DNA of 64,000 nt, taken from Tetradesmus obliquus (lineage: Eukaryota; Chlorophyta; Chlorophyceae; Sphaeropleales; Scenedesmaceae). The notes beneath the pieces were generated by a model. It did not search any database. It saw only the letters and a list, made by a program, of their open reading frames with translations, and was not told where the DNA came from. Positions 21,351 through 33,238 of the stretch are shown piece by piece (the stretch's first letter is position 1; each line of letters starts with the position of its first letter). The stretch spans positions 3,277,501 through 3,341,500 of the forward strand of contig CP126194.1 in NCBI GenBank assembly GCA_030272155.1, written 5' to 3'. The translations under genes and the position numbers were made by a program.

Positions 21351-23186
21351 GCCTGCGTACTATGTGGGCAGCTCTGTACGCTGCCAGTGCACTGGCTGAA
21401 TCACCTGCAAGTGCTTTGCCGGCTGCGCTGCCGCAGCCACCTGATGCAACAACATTGGCAATGGCAGTGGCAGTGGCAGTGGCGGGGTTGGTCAGCTGGT
21501 TCTTCAGCTGCGTGGGGTTGGTGGTGACTGGCGAGCCGGTGCTGGCTGTAGCGTTGGCAGTGGCGTTGGCGGTGGCTGGCGAACCATTGCTGCTTGTAGG
21601 GGTGGCAGTGGCATTGGCGGTGGCAGTGGCGGGGCCTGTGCTAGGGCTTGGGCTGCTTGTGGCGCTGGTGGGGCTTGGGCTGGGGCTTGGGCTGGTTGTG
21701 GCGTTGGTTGGAGAGGGGCTGGGGCTTGGGCTGGTTGTTGCATTGCTGGGAGCAGGGCTTGGGCTTGGGCTCGTTGTGATGTTGCTGGGGCTTGGACTGC
21801 TTATGGCATTGGTGGTGCTGGAACTGGGACTGGGGCTTGGGCTTGGGCTCGGGGTTGGGCTTGGGCTGGGGCTGGCTGTTTTGGTGAGGTTTGGCAGGAT
21901 GGCTATTACCACAGGTGGGGGTGACGCATTGGTGCTGGTGTTGGGGCTGAGGCTGGGGCTGGGAGTAGGACTGGTAATGACAACAGGCACAGTACTGATG
22001 GGGCTGGGGCTGAGGCTGGGGCTGGGGCTGGGGCTGGAGCTTGCAGGCATGCAGCCAGCAGGGCACGTCATCTCAAGTGGGCCGCCCAAGAGCTTCCGTG
22101 CAATTGCGGCGGGATCCTCAGGGGGAACTTCTGGCGTGCCTGCAGTGTTGGGTGCAGGGGCGGCAGCGTTGGGGGGCGATTGTGTCTGGTGCAGGTGTGG
22201 CAGCGTTGAGGGCCGTGGTGTAGGGTGCAAGGCCGGCAGCGTTGGGGGTTGCGGTATCTGGTGCAGGGGCTGCAGTGTTGGGGGCTGCGGTGTCTGGTGC
22301 AGGGGCGGCAACGTTGGGGGCTGCGGTGTCTGGTGCAGGGGCGGCAGCGTTGGGGGCCGCGGTGTCTGGTGCAGGATTAACGGCGTTGGGGGCTGCAGCG
22401 TTTGGCACAGGGTCGGCAGCGTTGGAAACTGTGGTGTTTGGTGCAGGGGTGACAACGTTGGCAGGCGTGGTGACTGGTGCAGGGGCAGTAGCGTTGGTGG
22501 GTGTGGTGGCTGGCGCATTGGTTCCTGGGGCTGCCGCGTTGCCGGTGTTGTTGGAGGGCGTTGGTGACGGCGATGTTGATGGCGAGGGTGTTGCTGTTGG
22601 AGAAGCCCCAGGCGATCCCTGTGGAATAGGCACACACCCAACCGGGCACACAGGAGGGGTTGCAGCGGGAAATGTGGCCTGCTGCAGGTAGCGACCTGCA
22701 CAGACAGCGAAGGCACGGCAGTTGCAGATCACACAACCATGCGCGTGTCAAGTGGCCTTCTCAGAGCACGTGTGGACGATACCAACAGCTGTTGACACTG
22801 ATGAATGCACCGAAGGCACCTAGGGAGTAGGAAGCGCGGAGCCCATGGATGTGTCCCTACGTGGCTGATGCATGAGCTAGGCACATGCATGCATAAGTGT
22901 GCACGATGCAAGCAGATTGCATGGCAGTACGGGTTGATGCAGCCGATAGATTGCAAATGAAGTGTGCTACAGCTATGCATGCCCCCTTCTCTTTAACATG
23001 CTGTGTCCACTGCATTTGCCTGCATGTTCTCTGCAGCCAGCGGTTGCTGCTCTTTGTGTGCACTGCTGCTCCTGCCGGCTCAACAGCTACAGCCGCATCA
23101 GAGTCATGGCACAAACTGCCCGCACCTTCTGCAAACATGATCTGCACTAAATCCACCATAACTAAAATCTTCACTTTGGCTTCCAT
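16581..23186 (-). CDS. QALA-domain secreted protein A; paralogue of the 25435-32740 gene with three one-base frameshifts
   Basis: Exons: 23126..23186, 21405..22695, 20725..21044, 20255..20407, 19806..19898, 19369..19510, 18648..18771, 18365..18438, 17952..18102, 17446..17643, 16937..17162, 16581..16701. They match the neighbour exon for exon except where noted. Layout: signal exon; linker with two CPxGCxP motifs and a 12-residue Ala-Pro repeat; long Ser-Pro array; two QALA domains; Gly/Pro linkers; an Ala-rich region with Cys; C-terminal CFGLIAQNCCNK and TGVNPTVVQTGVFES, then a 9-residue Cys-rich extension absent from the neighbour. Lesions: an extra C in a C6 run (22192..22197), a lost base near 21008 and one near 20385; exactly these three exons have lengths off by one. 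Either a young pseudogene or unpolished sequence. The start is uncertain: 23186 gives a mediocre signal peptide, and the better signal exon at 25230..25338 would also fit in phase. Confidence 0.65.
19057..19368. repeat. 63-bp minisatellite, about 5 copies, in an intron
   Basis: Five head-to-tail copies of a 63-bp unit (first copy 64 bp) with core GCAAGCGTGTGCACTGCAGG. They lie in the intron between exons 19369..19510 and 18648..18771. The last copy ends at the 5' splice site itself (GTAAGCC on the minus strand). The equivalent intron of the paralogue lacks it, so the repeat arose after duplication. Confidence 0.85.
21316..21352. repeat. (AAC)n microsatellite in an intron
   Basis: About eleven AAC/ACA triplets in the intron between exons 21405..22695 and 20725..21044 of gene A. 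No coding role. Confidence 0.8.
22165..22520 (-). repeat. 36-bp coding repeats (12-residue Ala-Pro unit)
   Basis: About eight to nine copies code units like AAPNAAAPAPDT. The copy near 22192..22197 carries the extra C that shifts the frame; removing one C restores the 12-residue period. The linker resembles arabinogalactan-type Ala-Pro/Thr-Pro modules. Confidence 0.8.
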
Positions 23187-25229
23187 CAGTAGAACTGTCT
23201 CAAACAGCACCAGCAGCTATGTGCCACTGTTGACAGCGGTGTTTTGGGACGATCACATATCAACAAGTCGCCAACAAGCATATTCAGCTGATCTTCATTT
23301 GTTGCTGAAGCAACTCAACATGTGGTAGTCGAACGACCCTGGCCACAGACCGCATAAAGCACCTGCAGGATCGCCGGCAGCACGTCACAACCTAGGAACT
23401 CGAAAGCGTGCCCTGCGTCAAATCAGAGTATAACATGGCTTTACACAGTATACATCTTTATTTTGGAGTATTTAATCAAATGCCTGGTGCTGAACAAGAC
23501 GAGCAACCACTGTACTGCGTGTGGCGCCTTGTCAAATTTCATCACCGTGTCAGGCGGCTGGCAGGATGCTATTGCAGACGATAGTTCAAACACAAAGGTG
23601 ATGTGTGAGTGCGGTTTAATATGGCGATATCGTCAGCAAACTGTAGGCAATGTTTGGCGCCAAACCATGGGTGCATGTGCGGGTGTGCCGGCAGCTGCAT
23701 TGCCGCGATGCTAAGGCAAAAGCGATACGCCCGAACGCCATTGCTAGATCACAACGTTTGATGTTCTGCATAGTTTAAATGACTTGATTTGCAGGCTGCA
23801 CTCTGTACAGATAGTGTTGCCACCAACAGGAGGGAGTTTAACCGCTCGCGTGGCACAACCCCTCGACACTGCATGATGTGCCTTATTTTGTTTGCTACAT
23901 TACAGAATCGGCCGTGTATCAGTTCATTACATGCAGTGTAGGCAGGCACTGCTGCTCGCTTGTTATACTTTGCTTGTCTTGTTGCCTGAAGCTGCCGAGA
24001 TACCTCTGCACCTGTGCAACTGGGACCTTCACGCCAACAGAAGGGAGAAATCAAAGCCATTGACAATGGCTGATAACACCGCTTGTCCATCTCAGGACAC
24101 TTACTGATCATTTCCCCTTTTAAAACAAACAGCGGATGAGTGCGCACTCAGCATGCTGCAGCTGGTAGACGGCTTGCCCACGTCAAGCTCATCATCCACA
24201 GTCTACAGCCGAGTTATCGGCACTGCATCTACCATTCATCCCCCAGTACAAACAGCTCATTGCACTTTATGCTAGCATAACATGTGCAGCTAGGTGCCAG
24301 TCAGGTGCCGCAGAGCCCTGCTGCTGAGTTCATACCCAAAGCAGCAAGGCCAGGTAAACAACCAAGCAGGACAGCACCCAACTAGCTCCTGCTGCCTTTT
24401 CATTTAGGCGTACTGCAAACCTGCGCTGCAGCACATCTAAGCCTTGCTGCTACTGCAAGCCAGCACAATGCACGGCTCCCGCTTCATCCCACACGTGTTG
24501 CATGCTGTCCTGCCTGGCTGTTCCCGACTGGGTGAATCCACTACCAAACTACGGTTTGTTGCTGTTGCTCAGAACCCCTGAACAAGCAAAGCATGCGTTG
24601 AAAAACAGCCCTCGAAAAGGAGGCGCAAGCTGATACACGCGCACACTGCTCATCATATGAGCCTGCCCTGCCCATGCTTCAATGCACCCATAATACATGG
24701 TTTGTTTGCTTCACAAGCACGCATGCACCTGACAGCAGCTGTGGTTGCAGCTGCAGCAACTCAGCAGCACATATGTGTCAACCGCTGGCACAACCTGTTG
24801 TTGCAGCCATAAACAAGCCATCTCCAAACACCCCGGCTAGGTGTTTCTAGGAGGTGTGTGCGCTGTTGTGAGTAGCTTCTGCCAACTAATAAATAGTAAG
24901 CTGTTCCGCGCCTACTCACACACAGTGCCGTGCACCTGAAGGGTGCCTGCTGTAGAAAGTAGCAAGTCAAAGTGAACTAGTCAAGTATGCACCACACCAT
25001 TTGAACACGCATTTGAGACATGCACCCTGCCATCCTTTCTTCAGCCAGCAAAGGCCTGTAGAACAGTCCAGCCAACCAGGAAGCACATGCTGGCTGGCGG
25101 CTAATGTAGTAAGCCAGCAAAGGGCACGGCATGTGGAGGTGGCCTGCGATCTCTTCTGATGAGCACATGCTGCTCCTCTGATGAGCACTTTCTTCTCTCT
25201 CTGAAAAGGTGCGGTCTTAGCATTTGCAC
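23187..25229. other. Intergenic interval (or long first intron of gene A)
   Basis: No supportable coding segment. If gene A uses the signal exon at 25230..25338, this is its 2.5-kb first intron. Otherwise it is the spacer between the two paralogues. Confidence 0.4.
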
Positions 25230-25338
25230 CTGCAGCAGGAAGCACAGTCGGCAGCAAGACAAGAGCGGCAGTAGCAGCAGCTGCTATCAACATTCCAAAC
25301 TGCTTGCTTAACCACGCCAAGTTATCAATAGCATGCAT
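25230..25338 (-). other. Signal-peptide exon, possible distal first exon of gene A
   Basis: ATG at 25338 opens MHAIDNLAWLSKQFG followed by the hydrophobic stretch MLIAAAATAALVLLPTVLPA. A donor follows (CTGCAG then GTGCAA) in phase 1 with G, as in the signal exons of the cluster genes starting at 14549 and 32740. Joined to the acceptor at 22695 it would read AAG-RYLQQ, matching GRVLHQ and GRILQD in the sister genes. It lies only 97 bases after the stop of the 25435-32740 gene. A related relic lies at the same relative place 3' of gene A (about 16319..16400). No other downstream exon was found for it. Confidence 0.55.
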
Positions 25339-25434
25339 GCTGGACTGCATGGGAAACCTTTGCTGCAACCAAGGATTTCAGACCATTGTGCGACATGCTA
25401 TGCCTGCTGCTGTAGTAGACATCGCGGCAGTTTT

Positions 25435-28400
25435 CTAGCCGCACCTGGTGCTCTCAAACACGCCGGTCTGCACCACGGTGGGGTTGACTCCCGTGACCTT
25501 GTGCAGGCACAGCGGCTCAAGGCCGGCACTGCCAACGGCAGACGAGCAACAGCAAAGACAACAGCAGCTGCTGGTGAGCAGGCAAAGTGGATATCAAACA
25601 AAAACATGCGTGAGCGGCACGAAATGCATGCATGGAGAGTTGGCACAGGGCACAGGATGCCACTGCCTGCTGTGCTTGTACATCTCAGAAAAATGACATC
25701 GTGTAGACCCAGCAGACTGCTGACAAAACACACACAGCAGCAACCACTCACAAGGCGGGTGTGCAGCCGCAAGACTGGCCAGCAGTCAGCCCCTTGTTGC
25801 AGCAGTTCTGTGCAATGAGGCCAAAGCATGCCGGCAGGTCATTGGCAGCCGCAACAGCATTGGCTGCTGCGGGTGGCGGGGCGGGTGGGCTGCACTGCGC
25901 AGCAATGGACCTGGCCTCAGCCTGTGCAGCTGCAGCAGCGCCGCCCAAGCCCTGTGCTGTTGCCACAGCAGAGGCCTCTGCAGCAGCGAATTACAAGTGT
26001 GAACAACACGGCAAGCGTCAGTATGTTGTGGCGTACAGGCATGTGTCTTCCAAGAGGTGTGCGAATGTCTGCAAGCTGCAACTTCATCCCAGAGACAGCA
26101 AGGCAAAGACCATGCCGGTGCACAGCAGCTCACAATGCTGCTGCAGCACCAGCTGACTGGTACTCAACCAGTGGCACTGTGCACGATCTGAAAACACACC
26201 CAATGTTAGCATTTGAAAGGCAGACAGCCGCAGAGCACAATGCAACCTTTCAACATCTGCCTTACCGGCCAGAGCACGCGTGGCGCCTGTGCAACCGCCT
26301 GTTGTTGCGGCCTTGCTCAGCGCTGCAGACATTGCCTGGGCAGGCACGCCTCCAGTGGCGTATGCAGCAGCCACTGACTCAGCAAAGGCGCTGGTGTTGA
26401 GGTTGGCAGCAGCTGCGGAGCCGCAAGCCTCAGCCACTGGACGCACTGTGCTTGGCTGGGTGGCTGCAGATGGGGAACAGCGTTTGACAGGCGGGCAGTA
26501 CCAACAGTGTTGAGAAGTGCTGCTGATCAGTCATCAGTTTTGCAGGGATCAAACTGTCAGCTGTGTGAGCAGCACACGGCTCTCCAGATGCAAAGTGCTG
26601 CTGCTCGCTTTGCGCTTGATAGCTGTAGTCACAGGATTGCAGGTGCACACAGCACAGCCCGATGACACGGCATGAACACTGCTCAGGCCATTTGCAAGAC
26701 ACACTGCGCCACTCTCGCGTGCTGCGGCGAAGCATCACTGCTGCACCATAACATCTTGCAGGCAACAGAAATCCCCTTTCTCAACATCCACTGCTCACCG
26801 GCCTGTGCCATGGCCGTGCTGATTGACGTGGTGTTCTCAGGCGGTGCAGTCCTCACACCGTCCAGCACAGCACTTGCGTTGCCCGAGCCGATGCCCTTGC
26901 AGACATCTGCGAGAGAGGTCTCAGCCTGCACAGAGCGTGCATTGGCAACCTACACAAACACCGGCAACAAGGCAGTGTCTCAAGTGGTTGACAGCAGCAG
27001 CAGGATGCGGCAGTAGTTGATGTACAAGTCGGTCGCTGCAGGAGGTGCAAAATCTCTGATAGCTTGCAGCACCAAGCTGATTTCAAGTGCACTGGCAGCA
27101 ACCCAGTTCTAGCTGTGCCCTTCCTTTGGGCCAACCCTATATAGGACCTGTGCAAGCTGCTGGTGCACTTGCCAGTCGCAATAGACAAGCGTTGCACGCT
27201 ACACACTAGTGCCATTGCTGGTAGAGCGTCTCACCGCCTGGGCGATAGATGTCGCCGCTGCATCACTTCCGCCGTTGCTTCTGGCGTTGGCGCGGGCATT
27301 GGCAATGGCCTCTGCAAGGTGCAGCAAGGCAGGCAGGCCACAATGAGAGAAGGGCAGCCAGGGGGGGTGCAGGCATGACGCAAATGCACACGCACGTCTG
27401 TACACGAGAGGGCATGCTTGTGCTTTGCAGGGCTCAATCAACAGCTGCCAGCCTCAAGCCATATGTTCTGCCCCATTGTAAACCTCGCCGCCTGACTTGC
27501 TGCCAGAGCCGCATGCACCTGCCGATCTAGCTCTGTTGCAAAGCCACACCACAGCTGAGCGACTGCTGGCGCCAGACAGTGGCACCCACCAAGCCTGGGC
27601 ATCCAGTCCTGGCAGGGCATAGCTAGCACTGGAATGCCAATGTACTGCTACAAGCTTTGGGCAGCCCCACACCTGCCAGCTATGCATTCAGGGTAACCAG
27701 ACACTCACGTGCAACGCTGCCTCCGGATGCAAGCGTGTTGGTTGCAGCATTGGCGATTGCGGTAGCAGAGGAGGAAGCAGAGGCACTGCCGCCACCGCTG
27801 GCGATGGCGCTTGAGAAAGCGGATGCAGCCGCCTGCAGCATTACACAGTGGCAGTACGTTACTATGCCAGTTTAATATGAATGACGACATTGCAGCCGAC
27901 AAAATGCGCTGTAATCAGCCTGCACAGCAGTCTGCAGAGCAGCCTGCAGCGTGCAGCAGCTGGTGTATTTCTAATGTGACTCGTGGCTCATGCAATGTGT
28001 ATCACGTTGCTGTTGCTGCGTGTGATGTCCCACAGCATGTTGGTTTACTCGCGCACGGCCTCTTTAGCACTGGCACAGGCATGTGCACAGCGCTCGCTCC
28101 CTCTTGACAGTGCCGCTTTGGCTCACCTGTGCCCTCTCTTGCGAAGGGGGACGTGAGTTCTGAGGGGTGCACACTTGCGGCTTGGTGGTTGCAGGAATGG
28201 GCGCGCCAACTGCGGTGGGCGCTGACGCGATGCCAAGACCGGGTGGGCTGTAGAGCGGAACAACACGTGGCATCATGTGAGTGCTGGCTTGACGCTCACC
28301 AATGCTCTCCGTCCAGCACTGCAGTGCAGCCAGCTGTTCATGCCTGAGATCAGCTTCACTGAGATGTGCATCCCTGCTATGCAAACTCAGACTGAGCCGA

Positions 28401-31400
28401 TAATACACACAAACACCACCACTGACGGACAACAGCTCAGCAAACATAGCATTGATCCTTTGGTGACAGTCATCCTGGCAGCAGATGCAGCAGGCTGTAC
28501 CTTGCAGCAGGTGCAGGGGTTGGCGTGGGTGCAGGGGTTCCAGGAGTTGCGGGGGTTGCAGGGGTTGCGGGAACTGGCGGGGCCACGTTCTCAGGCTGTC
28601 CAACAGCTGTCACTGTGCCTCCTGGGGCCGGGTTTGGCGACACGCTGGAAGTGGTCACTGTGCCTCCTGGGGCTGGCGCAGGCACAGGTGCCGGCACAGG
28701 GCCAGAGGGCGTGCTGCAGGCAGGCACACGGTACGCATGGGTTGGTAAGACTGTGCGTGGAACCAGGCAGCGTGTAGGCTGCTGCAACATGAATTTCACG
28801 GCAGACCCCGCGCAGGCATATAACTCCATTTGTATCAAGCTCCGCGCCGATACTGTTGTTACTCCTTGAAAGCATTTAGCGCTGCTGCTGCTGCTCCTGC
28901 TGCTGCTGCTGCTGCCGCTGCTGTAACAACTCACGCTGGCACAGGAGTTTGTGTAGGCACAGTGGTGGGTGTAGGGGTAGGGGTAGGGGTGGGTGTGGGT
29001 GACGCCACAGGTGTGGGTGACGCCACAGGTGTGGGTGACGCCACAGGTGTGGGTGACGCAACAGGTGCGGGTGACGCCGCAGGAGTGGGTGACGCAATAG
29101 GCGCGGTGAGGCACTGCTGAGCAGCAGTGGCACCCGCTGATGCCAGGGCAGTGCTGATGGCCTCTGCCTGGGCATTGTTGCCGCTGGCCTGTGCATTGGA
29201 GTAGGCCTCTGGATGCAGCAAAGTGCAGCAGCAGCAGCAGCAGCAATTCAAAGGCACGGGTTAGTACGGGGGCCACCGCCTGCACAGCCACGATGCCGTC
29301 ATGACACAGCATCGAGGAGTCGATGCCGTGCCATGACGGCACAGCATCGACTCCTCACAATGGTTTGCTGCATGCTGAAGTGTGTAACCTACGACTTTGC
29401 TGCTGGCTTGCGCTGCTCGTACAGAGCACGCAGTGACCAGCAGGCTGCGCATGATTCCTGGATGCAACCCACACAGCAGCAGCAGGCGACTCACGTGCCA
29501 GCGCCTGGCCTGGTGCGCTGCCGCAGCCGCCGCTGTTGGCGATGGCCGTGCTGATGGCTACTGCAGTGGCACGGCTGGTGGAGGGCGTGGTCAGCTGCTG
29601 CTGCAGCACCTGGGGGTCGGGAGCAGGAGCGGCAGGGCTGGGGCTGGGGGCGCCCGCAATGATCACAGGTGAGGGGCTGGCGCTGGGGGTGGGTGAAGCA
29701 GCAGGGGTGGGTGACGCCACAGGGGCGGTGAGGCACTGCTGCGCAGCAGTGGCGCCTGCTGATGCCAGTGCAGTGCTGATGGCCTGTGCCTGGGCGTTGT
29801 TGCCGCTGGCGGTTGCCTGGGAGTAGGCAGCTGCAAGCAGACACCACGGCGTCCACACATCCGGCGCGCCGCCAGTCACATAGCGTGACGATGTGGCAGT
29901 GCACAATGCATGCGATTGGATTGTGTTGTGGCTGCAACTGCCAGTCTTGCAACACAGCATGCACTGATCTTGCGGTGCTCAGGTGAGGCGAAAAGCCAAG
30001 TATTGGCTGCTAGTTGGGCTTGCATGCCCAGGAGTCACGAAGCGTCCAGCACTCGTAACAACATCAGTGCTCACAACAACGACCACTGCTTGTTGAATGC
30101 TCGCTATGTGCTTGGTTCAACTGCCTCATGCCCCAGAGCGACTAAAAACACTATAAAGAGGACATCTTCTGTCGGAAGGCCAAAAGTGAAAGCAGTGTGC
30201 AAATGCGAGTGACTAGAGACGCTGCGAAGAGATTGATCCAATTCTTTGATCAGAAGATGTATGCACCAGCTCACTTGCAAGAGCCTGGCCGGCTGGGCTG
30301 CCGCAGCCTCCGCCTGATGCGACAGCACTGGAGATGGCAGTGGCGGTGGCACTGGATGTGGCCGGGTTGGTCAGCTGGTTCTTCAGCTGCGTTGGCGTGG
30401 TGACATTGGGCAAGCTGGAAATCACCAGAGGAGGGCTGGGGCTGGGGCTGGGGCTGGGACTAGCAGTGACGTTGGGGGTGGGGCTGGGGCTGGGGCTGGG
30501 AGTAGGGCTGGCGGTAGGGCTGGGGCTGGGAGAAGCAGCGGGGCTCGGAGAAGCAGTAGTAGGCAGGCACTGAGCTGCAGCATTGGCATTGGCTGATGCC
30601 AGGGCACTGCTGATGGCCTGGCCGTTGCCACTGGCCTCCGCCTCGGCGTATGCGCCTGCAGGCACGCAGCAAAATGAACACACACGGTTGCTGCACCTGA
30701 ACAACTCGCAGTGCTAGGCAATGCGTGCACAGCTTGACAAGAGCAGCCATTTTGCAGCGGCAGCTATACTGTTGCTGCCAGTGCCACGATGCGCGTCTGC
30801 ATACGATGTGCTAACCGCCGAGCGCTGCCTGTGTGCTAGCTGTGTAGTCCCGCATGCTACCGATTTCACAAATCAAACACAGCTCACTTGCAAGAGCCTG
30901 GCCAGCTGCACTGCCACAGCCGCCTGATGCCACAGCATTGGCGACAGCAGTGGCAGTAGCAGTGGCAGTGGCGGGGTTGGTCAGCTGGTTCTTCAGCTGC
31001 GTTGGGTCGGTGGTGACTGGTGGGGCGGGGCTGCCGGTAGTGGTGGCGCTTGGTGAGCCAGTGCTGACTGTAGCGCTGGCGGTGGCATTGGCGGTAGCTG
31101 TGCCGCCTGTGCTGGGGGCGGGGCTTGCAGCAGGGCTGGGGGTAGGGGCGGGGCTGGTGGTCACAGTGCTGGGGCTGGGGCTAGGGCTGGGTGGACCAGT
31201 GAAGCCCGTCTCGTTGGCACTGCAAGTGAGCCCACATTGAAACAAGTCAGTAGGTACAGCTGCATGGCAGACAAGCTTGCATGCAAGCATGCAGTGGGTA
31301 CAAACAGTGGTTGCAGCATCTGAGGGAATGGCAGGTGCCAATCATTTGTGGCACAGACAGCAGGGCATGGGAAGCCAAGGTGAGCAGCTTACATGACAGG

Positions 31401-32740
31401 GGACGGGGTTGGGCTGGGGCTGGGGCTTGCAGCAGCGGGACTGGGGCTTGCAGCAGCGGGGCTGGGGCTGGCAGCAGCAGGGCTGGGGCTGGCAGCAGCA
31501 GGGCTGGGGCTGGCAGCAGCAGGGCTGGGGCTGGCAGCAGCAGGGCTTGCCTCAGGAGAGGGTGTCGGGGTTGGGATGGGGCTTGTGACTACAATGACAG
31601 CGTTTGTCGGGCTGGCAGGGGCGGGCGAGGCGGCTGCATTTGTAGCTGCAGGGCTGGCAGGGGCAGGCGAGGCGGCTGCGTTGGTGGCTGCAGGACTGGC
31701 AGGGGCGGGTGAAGCGGCTGCGTTGGTGGCTGCAGGACTGGCAGGGGCGGGTGAAGCGGCTGCGTTGGTGGCTGCAGGACTGGCAGGGGCTGGCGAGGCG
31801 GCTGGGTTTGTAGCTGCAGGACTGGCAGGGGCAGGTGAAGCGGCTGCGTTGGTGGCTGCCGTGTTGTTGGACCTGCAATGCAAGCGCACCAGGCACTGTG
31901 TCAATGCAGCTGCCTGGAAAACGAGGTTTCATTTAGGCGTCTAGCCATCACAGGTGGTGGTATGCGCGCCGAGTGTTAATTGCTGCAGCAGGCGCCTATG
32001 GCTGTTGCTACATACAGCGCACAGTGGGTGGCCAAGCAAGCATCAATACGCAAAAGAGCACTATGATGTCAGCCAGAATGCTCTTGAATACACTGCTGTA
32101 CTTACACTGCTGCTGCCAGCTGAGATCAGATCATGGATGCTGTCTCATGCCGTGCATGCTTGCAAGGTATGACAATATACGAATGTCCACCGAAAGTTGT
32201 GTTGTGGCATGGTTCCAAGGCAAGGTGAATAGCTTACGTAGGAGCGGGGCTGGCGTCAGCAGCAGTCTGGTGCAGAACACGGCCTGCAGGAAGAGCATAG
32301 GCAGCGCACAGGCAGGGCACACCAAATCACATCACAACACAACCTTGGACTGCATGCAGAGGGGTGCGGCGATGAGAAGAGCATGGGATCAAGCACAGAT
32401 GTTCACAACATCAAAAAGTGCAGCTCTGAAAAGCACCACGTGCAGAGATCAGCATCATAGCCACCAGATCACATGCCCTGCGTCGGTGGCTGCTGTTGGC
32501 ATGCTGCTGCTGCTCTAAGGCTAAGTGCATGATCACTGCATGCCTGTTTAAGCCTGATCACGGTTGATGCACCCATAGTTTGTGTTGTGCACGCTGATTT
32601 GCAATGACCATGCCGATTGATGGCAGTGGTGAGTCCGAAACGTGTGCAGGTGCACTGCTGCACCCACCAGAGGCACTGCTGGCAGCCAGCAGGCAGATCA
32701 GTGCCGCTGACACCAGCACCCGCATGATGGGGCGTGCCAT
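25435..32740 (-). CDS. QALA-domain secreted protein B, intact 15-exon gene
   Basis: Exons: 32668..32740, 32238..32283, 31393..31872, 30888..31219, 30275..30655, 29495..29830, 28935..29208, 28501..28713, 28127..28247, 27709..27832, 27235..27311, 26799..26949, 26266..26463, 25752..25977, 25435..25528. Every phase fits, giving 1041 residues ending in TAG. Residues 1-24 are a signal peptide (MRVLVSAALICLLAASSAS). Residues 40-200 are an Ala/Pro array (AATNAAASPAPASP units, then SPSPAA). Three QALA domains follow within about 260-600, each with GGxCG and QxCL cysteines and split by a phase-1 intron. Then Gly/Pro linkers (GGTVT, PIPATTKPQVCTP), an Ala-rich region of about 250 residues with spaced Cys, and a Cys-rich end (CFGLIAQNCCNK, CGCTP, TGVNPTVVQTGVFES). 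I know no named family. Probably an extracellular glycoprotein. It is the best reference for repairing or judging the other cluster members. Confidence 0.85.
29314..29356. repeat. 13-bp perfect inverted repeat in an intron
   Basis: Arms GAGGAGTCGATGC (29314..29326) and GCATCGACTCCTC (29344..29356) flank a 17-base core that itself pairs in part (GTGCC/GGCAC). Partial copies of the arm occur just upstream (CATGACACAGCATCGAGG). It lies in the intron between exons 29495..29830 and 28935..29208 of gene B, so it could form a hairpin in the pre-mRNA. Confidence 0.75.
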
Positions 32741-33238
32741 CACGCTTGGTGCAATGTTAAAGTGTAGATCGAGGACGATCAGCGCCTGTCCTTCGTCAGA
32801 CGTAGGGCACCGGAACAAACCAAGGTGCGCGACAAAGGATCGCGCCGGGCAGGTAAACACAGATCAAACAGTGACGCTTCAGACAAAGTGATGGGTCAAT
32901 GTATATGGTCGACAAAGTTGGCGCCCGCGCGCATTACGAAGCTTCTTGAACTAACGATCGCGGCGGTCACAGCCTTGGACAGTCTCTCACTCGCGGTCCC
33001 GCCAACGACATATGGTGGGTCAGCATGGAGACGCACAAATCATCGTTTGAGTTACAAGAGGAGAAAAATGGCAGACATGCTGGTTGTCGCCTCGACAACG
33101 TTGCCACACAGTGGACCGACTGCCAGTGTTGAACAACTGCTGGTACCCGCCCAAGGCTTGTGCCGAAGGTCAGCACCAAAAAGGTCCGTTGAGAAAATTA
33201 AGAAGAATGATAATTACATCAGCCTGTACTACATCGCC
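32741..33238. other. Intergenic interval, promoter side of gene B
   Basis: Nothing coding recognised. It separates the secreted-protein cluster from the single-copy genes to the right. Confidence 0.5.

Noticed and set aside
21224..22567. 447-codon plus-strand Val/Gly/Leu-rich frame
   Set aside because: Mirror of gene A's Ser-Pro exon; it crosses that exon's donor and acceptor and has no recognisable domain.
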